Shown: positions 1 to 10,971 of the stretch, one piece after another | Layout: every line of letters starts with the position of its first letter | Position numbering within the stretch: position 1 is the stretch's first letter | Source of the DNA: Anthopleura xanthogrammica | Taxonomy: Eukaryota > Cnidaria > Anthozoa > Actiniaria > Actiniidae | NCBI GenBank assembly: GCA_964019055.1 | Contig: OZ025214.1 | Location: 9,933,101 to 9,997,100, forward strand | Reading direction: 5' to 3' | Length of the DNA stretch: 64,000 nt | Made by a program: the position numbers and the translations under genes | Notes under the pieces: generated by a model | Databases searched by the model: none | Told to the model about the DNA's origin: nothing | Seen by the model: the letters and a program-made list of their open reading frames with translations, nothing else

Positions 1-1570
1 CGTCTTTCTTAAAAAGAAGCCTCAGGAGGATGCTCTGAGCCTGTATGTCGAAAGAGCTTGTCTTTCGAAACCATAATTGAGTATACAAACAAGATCAGGG
101 CCGATAAGATCCCAAAAGTGTTTGTAGAACTCAGCTGGAAGTCCGTCGTTGCCAGGTGACCGGTTTGGCTTCATTTGCTTGAGCTCTTCGAAACACTCAT
201 CCAAAAGAAGCTCAGACTCTAGAGATCGACTCTCGTCGACTGTTTATTATTCAACTTAGCTAGCAAGAGATCTTGGGACGTGGGGTCTGTCGTCTCTGCC
301 GTGTAGAGAGATTGATAAAAATCCCGAAGGGTTGACAGAATCTCGGGGTTTGAGGTCAAGGTTGTGCCGGCTTTGTTTGTGATAGCCGTGATGGTATTTT
401 TGGATTTTCTCGTGCTTTCTAAGTTGAAGAAAAACTTGGTAGGTTTTTCCCCTTCCTCTATGAACTGGGCTTTTGAGCGTATCTTGGCCCCCTCGAGCGT
501 TTGTGTTTGCAAAGTTTCGAGCTGTTTTTTTATGTTTAGCATGCTGTGTGTGTCGGCATGTGATCTGTTGAGTGTCTGGTATTCACGTTCGAGGTCTGCT
601 TTTACAGAGGCTCTTTGTCTAGCTCACCGCAGGGAAGCCGAGATTGCTATTTTCTTCAAACGGAATTTTCCTAGGTCCCACCACACTCTGTGGTCAGGAA
701 ACTTGGATTTTTCCGTTTGCCACTCGCGCCAAAAGACACGAACTGCCTCGCAGAAGCGATGGTCGTGCAGTAAGGAACAGTTGAACTTCCAATTTCCCCT
801 ACCAGGTGGCAGGGAAGATGAGAGCCTCAAATGACCCACGACACAGCATGGTCTGAGAACGGGAAAGGCTTAATCACGCACTTACACGCTTGACTCCCCA
901 AGCCCTCGGGGACATAGATTCGATCTATTCTGGACCCCAGAGAGCCGTCAGGTCTAAAATATGTTGTTTCCATGCTCTTGGGATGCAGAAAACGGAACAA
1001 ATCTACGCCACGAAAGCCAGACAAATAGTCACGCAACTCGCGCTCGCCTGCATCACCAGACCTTGGATCGCCTCCCCATTTGTCCAGGGAAAGGTTCGAA
1101 ATACAATTGAAATCTCCAGCCATGATCGCCGGTACCCCAGCATAAGAGTGTTCCCACATCTGATTAAAGAAGGAAACTCTGTCAGCTGGGGCATTCGGCG
1201 CGTAGACGGAGATCAATTGGAGTCGAAAGTTCTCGATCTCAAGCAAGACACTCAACATCCGGCCGTGAGTGTCACGCTTGAGGCCGAGGAACTTGAACTC
1301 GAAGTTTTCTTTGAACAGAATCCCGACCCCACGAGCGTGGTTCGAGCCGTAACTCCAGAAAGCCTTCCCTCCCCAATTTGTTTCCCATGACAGGGCTTCT
1401 GTCGAGTCCGAAATGTGGGCTTCCTGCACGAACGTGATGTCGCGATTCTGTTCACGCAAAGAATTAAATATTTTAGCACGTTTAGCAGCCTCGTGCATGC
1501 CATTGACATTGATCGAACAGAACGAGACTGCCATTGTGACCATTAAAAATAGATAAAAATTAAAAATCAT
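1..1570 (-). pseudogene. A1 ORF2: APE endonuclease plus start of reverse transcriptase, broken
   Basis: ORF2 would nick target DNA and reverse-transcribe the element RNA. The N-terminal exonuclease-endonuclease-phosphatase domain shows the expected motifs in order: SINVNGM (Asn), FVQEAH (Glu), SVYAPN, AGDFNC (Asp/Asn), SRIDRIYV and FSDHA (Asp-His). The linker carries the LINE signature IEEGEKPTKFFFNLE, and the leftmost part is the RT start (RSPGNDGLPAEFY). I take the start at 1570 (MIFNF) because A2 and A3 begin there; an upstream Met at 1636 is only an in-frame extension. Damage: one base is missing near 845 relative to A2 (acacagcatg against acacaagcatg), TTA to TGA gives a stop at 624-626, and there is a frameshift near 230. 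The rest of RT lies outside the window. Confidence 0.85.
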
Positions 1571-1586
1571 TGTCAAAAAATCAAAA

Positions 1587-2726
1587 TCAGGTGTTTTTAA
1601 CATATAATGATTTGAAGTGGGTATTAAATAAATCAACTAGCTTATCTGTTGCTGATTCAGCCGTCAGTTTGTCCATAGTTTGCCAGCGACTAACGATTGG
1701 ATCGTCCAATATGTGGGCCTCGCTGCCTCGTGCTTCTGTATATACACCGTGATGTATTCTAGCATGGAGAGCAAGGGCTTTGGCCATGGTGGATTTGTCT
1801 GTGTTCCTCAAGCACCTGGCGCTGCCGGAGGGGCCGGTGTTTGTAAGATCGAGTACGAAACGATCGTATGGCTCGATCTTACAGTGTTTTTTCAACGCCG
1901 AAGACTTTGATGGCGAGTCTGGGGTTGCGGGATCAATCTCCCGATCGCGTTTCGTGGACCCTCGCGGCAGGACTTGAGGTTCTTGAGGTTCATTCTCCTG
2001 TGATGAGGAGGCTGAAACGGCAGTGGGTGTGGAGGTGGTGTTTATGTCCATTGCGTGGACTTCGGGTTGTTCGTTCTGATGGTTTTCTGGAGTGTTAGGA
2101 ATCTTCTCAGACTCGTTAGTTTGGCTCTGGTTCCAGGTCGAGGTGGTTCGTCCTTGTGCGTTGGTGTGGTTGATTCCTTTTCTTCGTCGCTGGAGTGGAC
2201 AGGATTTCACTGTATGGTCCAGTGACGAGCATCTCAGACAACTCTCGGGTTGCCCCGTGTATTTGAAGCCGAATGAGAAGCCCGCCACGGACATCCTGTA
2301 CGGTAGGGGTTTCTCCAGCTTCGAGAAATCAACCATGCGGACCCCAGTTTCGAGCTCTCGAAGGCCCTCGTCTTTGAAGTGAAGTCGGCGAATGCTACGC
2401 ACTTCGCCATACCGGCCTAGGAGAGCCCGAAGATCTGTGTCTGGGTATTCTATTGGAAGGAAGACCGACACGTAGGTATGTTGGATGGCGATGGAGGCCA
2501 CAGGGAAATTCGTGTGGAAAAGATCAATACCACATTGTTCGCAGAGTTCTGCACCTTCTTCTGTTTTGAACACGATATCGATGGCGTGTCTGCCAGGGCA
2601 GGTTTGGGCTCCCATGAGCTCGTAATCCTGTGCGCGTAGAGCTCGCAGGACCGAAATGACTGTAACGCGATCCTCGCCTTTCGGGAGTTGGAGGCGAACT
2701 GTCCTTGATGCTCGAAATGGTGGCAT
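1587..2726 (-). CDS. A1 ORF1: RRM-like/CCHC nucleic-acid-binding protein, intact 379 aa
   Basis: This is the LINE chaperone-like ORF1 protein expected to coat element RNA. It has an N-terminal basic stretch, an RRM-like region (about residues 84-135, including VSVFLPIEYP and LLGRYGEVRSI) and one CCHC knuckle at C163, C166, H171 and C176 (CLRCSSLDHTVKSC). A low-complexity Ser/Glu/Pro tail follows, then a C-terminal block (about 285-379) also conserved in A2 and A3. Start ATG at 2726 matches A3 (MPAFRAS) and A2 (MPPFRAS). The stop at 1587 lies 16 nt before the ORF2 ATG, a spacing suited to coupled translation. It is the only undamaged ORF1 of this family here. Confidence 0.88.
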   Translation of the reverse strand: MPPFRASRTVRLQLPKGEDRVTVISVLRALRAQDYELMGAQTCPGRHAIDIVFKTEEGAELCEQCGIDLFHTNFPVASIAIQHTYVSVFLPIEYPDTDLRALLGRYGEVRSIRRLHFKDEGLRELETGVRMVDFSKLEKPLPYRMSVAGFSFGFKYTGQPESCLRCSSLDHTVKSCPLQRRRKGINHTNAQGRTTSTWNQSQTNESEKIPNTPENHQNEQPEVHAMDINTTSTPTAVSASSSQENEPQEPQVLPRGSTKRDREIDPATPDSPSKSSALKKHCKIEPYDRFVLDLTNTGPSGSARCLRNTDKSTMAKALALHARIHHGVYTEARGSEAHILDDPIVSRWQTMDKLTAESATDKLVDLFNTHFKSLYVKNT

Positions 2727-2793
2727 TATTAGATATGATAATTGAAAAAAAGACTACTTGTGAAAGAGATAAACTCGGCTTTCGGCTAACCAA

Positions 2794-3875
2794 GTGAGCG
2801 TTTGTGTGTGCAAAGTTTCGAGCTGTTTTTTGATGTTGAGCAATCTGTGTGTGTCAGCATGTGATCTGTTGAGTGTCTGGTATTCACGTTCGAGGTCTGC
2901 TTTGACAGAGGCTCTTTGTCTAGCTAACCGCAGGGAAGCTGAGATTGCTATTTTCTTCAAACGGAATTTTCCAAGGTCCCACCACAATCTGTGGTCAGGA
3001 AACTTGGATTTTTCCGTTTGCCACTCGCGCCAAAAGACACAAACTGCCTCGCAGAAGCGATGGTCGTGCAGTAAGGAACAGTTGAACTTCCAGTTTCCCC
3101 TACCACGTGGCAGGGAAGATGAAAGCCTCAAATGACCCACGACACAAGCATGGTCTGAGAACAGGAAAGGCTTAATCACGCACTTACACGCTTGACTCGC
3201 CAAGCCCCCGGGGACATAGATTCGATCTATTCTGGACCCCAGAGAGCCGTCAGGTCTAAAATATGTTGTTTCCGTGCTCTTGGGATGCAGAAAACGGAAC
3301 AAATCTACGCCAGGAAAGCCAGACAAATAGTCACGCAACTCGCGCTCGCCTGCATCGCCAGACCTTGGATCGCCTCCCCATTTGTCCAGGGAAAGGTTCG
3401 AAATACAATTGAAATCTCCAGCCACGATCGCCGGTACCCCAGCATATGAGTGTTCCCACATCCGATTAAAGAAGGAAACTCTGTCAGCTGGGGCATTCGG
3501 CGCAAAGACGGAGATCAATTGGAGTCGAAAATTCTCGATCTCAAGCAAGACACTCAACATCCGGCCGTGAGTGTCACGCTTGAGGCCGAGAAACTTGAAC
3601 TCGAAGTTTTCTTTGAACAGAATCCCGACCCCATGAGCGTGGTTCGAGCCGTAACTCCAGAAAGCCTTCCCTCCCCAATTTGTTTCCCATGACAGGGCTT
3701 CTGTCGAGTTCGAAACGTGGGCTTCCTGCACGAACGTGATGTCGCGATTCTGTTCACGCCAAGAATTAAATATTTTAGCACGTTTAGCAGCCTCGTGCAT
3801 GCCATTGACATTGATCGAACAGAACGAGACTGCCATTGTGACCATTAAAAATAGATAAAAATTGAAAATCATCAT
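2794..3875 (-). pseudogene. A2 ORF2 5' part: complete endonuclease domain, cut by A1
   Basis: An open reading frame of about 360 codons covers the whole APE endonuclease with every motif (SINVNGM, FVQEAH, SVFAPN with Tyr replaced by Phe, AGDFNC, SRIDRIYV, FSDHACVV) and the start of the linker. Around 2797 it runs into the A1 5' UTR, so the last 13 codons, ending in a stop at 2754, are foreign. The RT of A2 would be expected left of A1, outside the window. ORF2 begins 12 nt after the A2 ORF1 stop (3888). Unlike A1 it has no internal frameshift up to the break. Confidence 0.85.
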
Positions 3876-3887
3876 TAAAAATCAAAA

Positions 3888-5011
3888 TCAGGTGTTTTTA
3901 ACATACAATGATTTAAAGTGATTGTTAAATAAATCAATAAGCTTATCTGTTGCGGCTTCAGCCGAGAGTTTATCCATGGTCATCCAATGACTAACGATGG
4001 GGTCTTCGATAATGTGGGCCTCAATACCTCGTGCTTCGGTGTATACGCTGTGATGTACGCGAGCTTGGAGAGCGCGGGCTATGGCCATGGTGGCTTGCGG
4101 TATTTTCCTCATGCGCCTGGGGCAGCCAGAGGGGCCGGTGTTGGTAAGATCGAGTACGAATTGATCGTATGGTTCGATCTTACACTGTTCTTTCGACAAC
4201 GACTTTGATGCCGAATCTGGTGTCAAGGGATCAGTCTCCCGACCGCGTTTCGCAGCCCCTCGCGGTTGGACTTGAGTTTCTTGAGTTTCTTTCTCCTGTG
4301 ATGAGGAGGCTCAAGCCTCTATTTGTGTTGAGTTGCTTGTGTCCATGGCGTGGACTTGTGGTTGTTCGGGTTGCTGGTTGTCTTTTTGAGTTTTAAGAGT
4401 CTCTTCGGACTCGGTGGATTGGTTGACGGTCGAGGTGGTTCGTCCTTGGGCATTGTTGTTTTTATTTCGTCGACGCTGGAGGGGACAGGTTTTCACTGTG
4501 TGGTCCAGTGACGAGCATCTCAGACAGCTCTCGGGTTGCCCCGTGTATTTGAAACCGAATGAGAAACCCGCCACGGACATCCTGTATGGAAGGGGTTTCT
4601 CCAGCATCGCAAAGTCGACCACGCGGACCCCAGTTTCGAGCTCTCGAAGGCCCTCTTCTTTGAAATGAAGCCTGCGGATGCTTCGCCACCTCACCATACC
4701 GGCCTAGGAGAGCCCGAAAATCTTGTCCGGGTATTCGATGGGTAGGAAAACCGACACGTAAGTGTGTTTGATGGCGATAGAGGCCACGGAGAAATTGGTG
4801 TTGAACAGGTCGATCCCTTGCTGTTCGCATCGTTTGGCACCATCTTCGGTTTTAAAAACCATGTCGATGGCGTTTCCACCAGGGCAGGTTTGAGCTCCCA
4901 CGAGCTCGTAATCCTTTGCGCGTAGAGCGCACAGGACCGAAATAACCGTCACGCGATCCTTGGCTTCAGGATTTGAAGACGGACTGTCTTCGATGCGCGA
5001 AATGGTGGCAT
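3888..5011 (-). pseudogene. A2 ORF1: RRM/CCHC protein, frameshifted
   Basis: It is homologous to A1 ORF1 along its length: start ATG at 5009-5011 (MPPFRAS), RRM-like part (HTYVSVFLPIEYPD), knuckle CLRCSSLDHTVKTC and the conserved C-terminal block starting near KIEPYDQFVLDLTNTG. The frame breaks near 4980 (an indel after the tenth codon or so), near 4700 (GRYGEV/RSIRRLHF boundary) and near 4270-4310. About 90 bases of 5' UTR follow to 5101, where B1 begins. Confidence 0.82.
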
Positions 5012-5481
5012 TATTAAATGTGATAACTTGAAAAAGACTTATTGTGTAAGAGATAAACTCGGCTTTCAGGTAATCAAGTGAGTTTATTTTTAAGAACAGA
5101 TACTACACTTGATCTTTTTGTTTTTGCTTCAACACCAGTGACTCGGGGTGTGCAAGTAAGTCAGCATGATGATCACGAGCTAGGGGGGTCCTACTAGGAT
5201 GCCAACCGCACGCCGGGGTTATGAACCCCGCCCCCCTCTTGACCAAAGAATTACTACGACCACAAATTAATACAAAACAACAACGAATGAAAGACGATGG
5301 TTCATACAGGGTCAAGCACTGTATGAAGCATAAGAATCAACAAACTAAAGCATATACAACATGGATTTATTTTTTTTGGATTTTATATTTTTCAATGGCA
5401 AAAAAAACAAACAATACATTATATTCAAAAGGAGCTGATAAAAGGATATTTAGATGCAGAGTATGGAAAGAGAAGAAGTGA

Positions 5482-8396
5482 TTAGAATGTGACAGTTTTA
5501 ATGTCAGGGGAAAATTTCCTGAGGACGTTCCAAGATCGATTAAAGAAACAGCGTTTCGTTGGAGATTTGAAATGCTTAGAAAAAGAGAGGAGATGAAGAT
5601 TGGGACGAGCAATGACACAAGAACGGACAGCATCTTGGTCAGGTTGTACATCATTGAAGCGGTAGTCGTTACGAGACAACCAAACAAAATATTTAATTAG
5701 AGATAGCAAGTAGAAAAAGACAGTACGAGGTACGAGCTCACGTTCATAATAATAATAATAACTTTATTGATAAAATTGACTGGCAATTCGAAAGAATTGA
5801 AAAACTCAATATTTACATAGTTTTAAAATATATCTAAAAAATTTGCATATTGAAAAAATATATATATATATAATTTTAGGTAAAAGTACAAGTTAAAATT
5901 AGTCCCATTTCTTTATTGAACTTGGTATAAAACTATTCTGATATCTTTTAGTCCTACACTTGAGTAGTGGTTATAACCAAAAAGGAGATGACGGAGTTGT
6001 AAGGATGGTGAAAGAGGAGTTACACGAAGAAAAAGAGACTGAGCCCACAGGAACAAGACTTGTATAAAAGGACAGTGAAAAAACAGATGCGTAGGAGTTT
6101 CAGGAGCAGTATTGCAAAAACAAGAAGGGTCAAGTTGACGTCCTGCATTATTAAGTCGATCTACAGTATACAGGACACCATGGGCTACCTTCCACGCATG
6201 ATCGCGAGCTTTGCGATCAAGCGGAAAAGAGGAGATCTGTTCCCATGTGTCGCTCCAATACAAGTTTCCGAATAGAGGTCTTGAGATAGCAATGCAAGCA
6301 GGGGGTTCAGAGAATTTGTCCACTAGAATTGTATAGGTCATCTTGGTCGTAAGAGCCAAGGCTGGAAGAGGTTGTCCCGTGGGTGGTCTAGGGACAACAT
6401 AACCAAGATGACCAGTAGAGAGATGTCCTCCAATGACGGCCCAGGATTCCAGAACAGAAGCATAGAAAGGTGGAAGCAGTTGAAAAGGATAGTGAGCCGG
6501 GGCTGCAAGTACTGTGTTCGGGTTATCAACAAAGTATTTTTGAAAAAAGGAGAAGAAGGCACACCACTTGTTTGGGGTAGACAGAAACCTGCGTACCCAC
6601 ATGATGTGAAGGGCACGTACCTTCAGTCTCACAGATACAAGATTAAATCCTCCTCTAGATTGAGGTTGCATTAAGACATTTTCATAGATGGAGACGTATC
6701 TCCCTGACCAGAAGAAAGAGGTTAATTTGGACCTGATAGCCCGCCAGACCCAGCCAGGCATTGTTAAGACTGTTGCACAGTACCAGAGACCAGACAAGGC
6801 AAGCCCATTAAGGACTAGGGCCTTGCCAGAGAGAGAAAGAGGTCGCTGCTTCCAGGAATGCAAGATCTTAGAGAAAGAGTCAAGGCACTTATCCCAATTA
6901 GCATGAGACAAGTCACCATGACCAATTACAATCCCAAGACAGGTGATATTATCTGAAGACCACTGGATGTGAACCCGGGAGTTTTGACGTCCTCTCCAGG
7001 TTCCACACCACAGACCCTTACACTTATCCATATTCAGTTTTGCCCCAGTAGCAGATTCGTATCGCTGATAGATGGAAAAGACCTCGTCTATTTCTTGATC
7101 AGAAGTGCAGAGAAGAGTGGTGTCATCTGCATATTGAGAGATAAGGGTGGATTCAAAGTTTGGGTCTGGGAGAGACAGACCTCGAAGAGTTTGTGACGAA
7201 CAAAGTTTACAAGCAAGAGACTCAGCAACAATAACATAAAACACAACGAGAGAGAGAGTAAACCATGAAGTAAAGAAACCATTGACTAAAACAGAGGATC
7301 GAGGCCCAGCATAAGAGCTTGATCCAACGACGAAAAGAAGGGCCGAAACCCATCTTATGTAAGATTGCTAGAAGAAAAGACCAGTCCACCCTGTCAAAGG
7401 CCTTCTCTTGGTCAAAAGAGACCAGGGCTAAAGGGGTCTGTGCGATGTCAGCATAAGTGACAGCATCACTTAGCAAACGAACGTTTTCACCGATGAAGTG
7501 ACCAGGAATGGAGCACGTCTGGTCAGGAGAGATCACAGATGCAATTACATTACGCAGATGACAAGCAATGGCACGAGAAGCAACCTTATAATCAGTACAC
7601 AAGAGAGAGATTGGGCGCCAGTTTTTCCAGAGGTAACATGGCCCTTTCTTGTGGATAAGAGTGATTATGCCTCCACGCTGAGACCAAGATAAAAGGCCAG
7701 AATTATAGGCATGATTAAGGGTGTCAACGAGATCTAAGCCAAGAACGGGCCAAAAGCGCACGTAGAATTCTTTAGGGAGGCCATCATGGCCAGGAGTTTT
7801 ACCATTTGCCATGCCCTGTAAAGCTTGCAGACATTCATCAGTTGTTAACAGGCCCTCGCAAGCTTCACGGTCTTCAGAGGGAAGAACCCGTTCAAGAGAG
7901 TCTAGAAAATCTTCTTGAAGAATGTCATCGTTAGGTTGAGAAGAAAAGAGGGAGACATAAGAGAAGCGCCATGCAGATAAGAGATCTTCATTTTCTGTGA
8001 CAATATCACCATTGTCATTCATGGCTGCATCGATCATTTTGGAGGCACAGTTTTTCTTTTCAAGGCGAAAAAAGAAGGCAGAAGAGGTTTCCCCTTCCTC
8101 GATCCACCTTGCCCTAGCTCTTATTTTGCTGGTCGTGGCTTCTTCATGGTCCAGATCCAGTAGCCTATTTTTTAAGGTCTGTAGTGCAGGGACAGATGAC
8201 ATATCACCATTATTAACTTGGTTTTGCAGACAAGGTATGGGGAGTATTTGAACGAAGAATGAAGTTCTTCCTGAGAGACACAGTGTGACTCCTGAAGGCA
8301 TACTATATCAGGAGCAAAAGAAAGAAGCCAGATTAGAAAAGAAGCCCTTTTAAGAGGATATCGGAGGCCCTTGATGTTTAGAGTGGCAATCCTCAT
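5482..8396 (-). pseudogene. B1 ORF2: reverse transcriptase with endonuclease mostly deleted
   Basis: The start MRIATLNIKGLR (8396) matches B2 ORF2. After about 54 codons the sequence jumps near 8235 to the linker (SKIRARARWIEEGETSSAFFF), removing most of the endonuclease present in B2. RT motifs follow: KTPGHDGLPKEFY, NWRPISLLCTDYK, SFDQEKAFDRVDW. A deletion of about 30 bp near 7245 removes the RQGCPLS motif. SQYADDTTLL is present (YADD catalytic box). The C-terminal CCHC-like zinc finger is CFCNTAPETPTHLFFHC. A foreign insertion occupies 5746-5966, and the true C-terminus (FSPDIKTVTF, stop 5482) lies beyond it. The enzyme cannot be functional. Confidence 0.85.
5746..5966 (-). mobile_element. 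L2/CR1-type 3'-end fragment inserted in B1 ORF2
   Basis: The sequence between the two parts of B1 ORF2 is absent from B2 at the same codon (around 34540). On the minus strand it ends in CAATAAAG followed by (TTA)n, the tail type seen at the other L2/CR1-like 3' ends in this window. It carries no clear coding sequence and looks like a severely 5'-truncated retroposed 3' end. I could not fix a target-site duplication. Confidence 0.6.
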
Positions 8397-8650
8397 ACTG
8401 AGATATGAAAAGTTAAGTGTAGATAGTTTAAATAATTATATTATTTACTTTCTCTATACTTTTGGGTTAGAGGCTATATTATAAAAACAATTTTAAACAA
8501 ACAATGCATTCAATTAATTTTTAGATGGTAATAAAGAATGTATACGTATATTAAATTATTATTTCGTCTCTTTGCACTTTTGGCTATTAGAGGTTATTAA
8601 ATTACAATAGAATTTCAACAATCAAATTATTCAAAGAATTCAGAACCAGC

Positions 8651-9809
8651 TTATTTATCTTTCCTTGGATTCTTAGAAAGAGGCGAGGTTTTTTGTGATA
8701 ACCATTTCAGAGTTATGAAAGGGGCAGTCAAGTGTGTGCAGCAGGGCGAGGCGGATTACGAAAATTTTGAAACACATGGCTGAAAGAGACTGAAGAAAGA
8801 GAAGTCCCAACAGACATCGAAAAGGGTTCAGAATCATGAGAAGAAGATATGTGTGAATTAAGGGAAGCATCATTAAGAGAGTCCTGTGTCGATGCATTTG
8901 GGAACAAAGACAGCGAGTCTTCAGGAGAAGCAGACTCTTCCTCTTCCCCTACAGGTGTTAGGTTATCATTTGATTGATCTATAACTTCCGTTATTACCCC
9001 CTCATTTGATTGGTCCATTACAACAACCTCTGTTTGCCCATCATCTGAAAGGTCGCCCACAGAACCGAAGATTTCCTGAGGAGTAGACTCATCTTCATTA
9101 AAGATGTGTATTAGGTCATCATCTAGCGCTCTTCTAATAACTCTGGGGTGTTGGGCCCAAGAAATGGGGAAAGCATTATTCACAGCAAAGTGAGGTGAGT
9201 AAACAAATTCTTTGTCACAAGCAAACGTATAGTGGGACTTATCGCCACACCTACCACAGTCATCTTTCAAGGGGCAATCATGATCTTTGTGTCCCCACCA
9301 ATTACGGTTGAAACAGCAACAGGGCTGTCCAAGATAGCGAAAAGGGTCAAGCGAGACTCTAGAAGTAATATGGTGCATGGGAACCATTAAGAGTCGCCGA
9401 TATCCTGTCTCAATTCCATATTTATCAACATTGCAGATAAGATCTTTGACTTCACCATTATGACTAAAAAACGTCTTAATTATGTCATCCCCATTTCGAA
9501 TGGTAAATTAGACACAGTTATAACCTTATGTTTCTGCTGAGCTTCAGTAAGATAACAAAATGTTCCCTTTAAATACACCTTTTTAGTTAGTAATTGATCC
9601 CTCTGGCAGGCCGCCTCTGGTTTAAAAGAAATTCGAAAGCTTCAGCCATTTGCCGACTGTTGAACACACTTAATGTAAGAACGAGCACTCTGACCTATAC
9701 TCTTATGAATAGCGTCGAGAAGTTCGTTGCGCGACGGAATTTGACGAGAAAGTTTTAAATAAGAAGGAATGGTCAATTGAACAGTATCTGGCCTTTGAAC
9801 GGCGTACAT
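8651..9809 (-). pseudogene. B1 ORF1: RRM/CCHC protein, frameshifted
   Basis: ATG at 9807-9809 gives MYAVQRPDTVQL, matching B2 ORF1. Two CCHC knuckles are visible in the continuing frame (CCCFNRNWWGHKDHDC, with the second Cys changed to Arg, and CGRCGDKSHYTFAC). The acidic Ser/Glu-rich tail ends at KNPRKDK, stop 8651. Frame breaks fall between 9390 and 9640. The first knuckle has lost a ligand (FNRN where B2 has FHCN). Confidence 0.8.
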
Positions 9810-10046
9810 TATCAAACAGAAAAAAATTGTGAGTTGTGAGTTAAGAGTCAAAATTGACTCAAAGAAGAGCGCAAACAACTCGAACAGCCAAAAAGCGGAA
9901 AGACAAGAAAAAATTATATTTACCAAAAAAGGGATCTCACATGGCTGTAAATCCAGGCTGCTGACAGTAATCCCACAATTGTAAAAATCCTCAACCACAG
10001 GTAGTCCACGATATCCTCGCATTGGGAGACGAGCTTTGACTTTGAA

Positions 10047-10711
10047 TGGGACCAAGCACTTGTATGACTTTGCAGTTGCAAGTTGGCTTTTTCTCAACGA
10101 TGCAAGTCTGTTTGCAAGCGGTAAAAGTCTACTGATTCAATGCACACGCAAGGGTTCTTCTAGCTACAAAACGATTTCAATTCAATTTCAATTCAATTCA
10201 ATTTTATTGAGGAAGAAATAATTTACAAATATGTATTTAACTTGCATTTAGCTTAATAGCTAGTCTAGGCAAGTTAAATTAAATTTCTTTACAATAGTTG
10301 AAATTAGTTAACTCATATATTATTAGATATTACGATTGTGACGTAGTGTTCGATTACTTACGTGTGGCATTCCATGGCCCACACATCTACGTTGCGTTTG
10401 AAAGGTAATTTTCTTTGGATTGTAGCTGCCTAAAGCTGAAAAGATATGGAAACAACTGTTAGTTACGAAGCAGCATATGCAAGTGCATGCATCTAGACAA
10501 CAAAAACAGTACCAAATAGTTGAAGGATAGTTTATTAAATAGGAATAAAGAACTATCAGCTGAGTCTGACATGGATTTCAGATCAAGGTTAGCGAGCAGC
10601 AGGTGGTTTGGCTTTGATGCTAACAGTTTAGAGGGTTTGTGCATTGAGTAAGGTGAAGATTGTAAGGAGTGTTAGGGTTAAGATTGGCCTAGGGTTTTAG
10701 CGCAGTTAGGG
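10047..10711. repeat. Non-coding gap with a (CAATT)n microsatellite
   Basis: I see no gene here. 10173-10209 is an imperfect CAATT/CAATTT run followed by ttttattgagg and a short AT-rich stretch, resembling the tail of a small retroposon on the minus strand. The remainder to A3 shows no coding signal on either strand. Confidence 0.5.
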
Positions 10712-10933
10712 TTAGTAATGTGCCTTCCCACCCCAATTTGTTTCCGATGACAGAGCTTGTGTCGAGTCCGAAATATGGGCTTCCTGCACGAACGTGATGT
10801 CGCGATTCTGTTCACTCAAAGAACTAAATATTTCAGCACGTTTGGCAGCCTCGTGCATGCCATTGACATTCATCGAACAGAACGAGACTGCCATTGTGAC
10901 CATTAAAAATAGATAAAAATTGAAAATCATCAT
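10712..10933 (-). pseudogene. A3 ORF2 fragment, endonuclease N-terminus
   Basis: The frame starts MMIFNFYLFLMVTMAVSF as in A2 and keeps the Asn (SMNVNGM) and Glu (FVQEAH) motifs. It ends at the element break just after SETNWGGK. Roughly 74 codons remain. Confidence 0.8.
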
Positions 10934-10971
10934 TAAAAATCAAAATGAGGAGTCCTTAGCATATGATGATT

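Larger units (their letters stand above)
1..2797 (-). mobile_element. LINE family A, copy A1 (L1/Tx1-like), 3' end beyond window
   Basis: The copy reads right to left: 5' UTR (about 2727-2797), ORF1 (1587-2726), a 16-nt spacer, then ORF2 from 1570 leftward past position 1. The 5' boundary near 2797 is inferred by comparison with the 5' flanks of A2 (about 5040-5101) and A3 (about 12090-12165), which share the stretch around GAGATAAACTC and CAAGTGAG. Directly right of this boundary the sequence becomes the ORF2 interior of A2, so A1 sits inside A2. A two-ORF layout with APE endonuclease, RT and CCHC ORF1 is typical of the L1/Tx1 group. Confidence 0.85.
5102..10046 (-). mobile_element. LINE family B, copy B1, near full length but damaged
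   Basis: Both ends can be placed by comparison with B2. The 3' end starts on the plus strand with ctacacttgatc at 5102, as it does in B2 at 33899, and shared 5' UTR sequence ends at aagctttgactt near 10046 (39425 in B2). The 3' end abuts the 5' end of A2. Contents from the 5' end: ORF1 (8651-9809), about 250 nt spacer, ORF2 (5482-8396, with an internal deletion and an L2-type insertion), then about 380 nt of 3' UTR. Confidence 0.85.

Noticed and set aside
364..834. Plus-strand open frames over the LINE ORF2 (156 codons here, and many similar ones)
   Set aside because: They are shadows of the minus-strand coding sequence, lack domain motifs and are not conserved between A1 and A2.
10668..10722. 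TTAGGG-like units (gttagggttaag, gttagggttag) near 10670-10715
   Set aside because: Only two or three degenerate units occur. They do not form an array, so no telomeric or interstitial telomere call is made.
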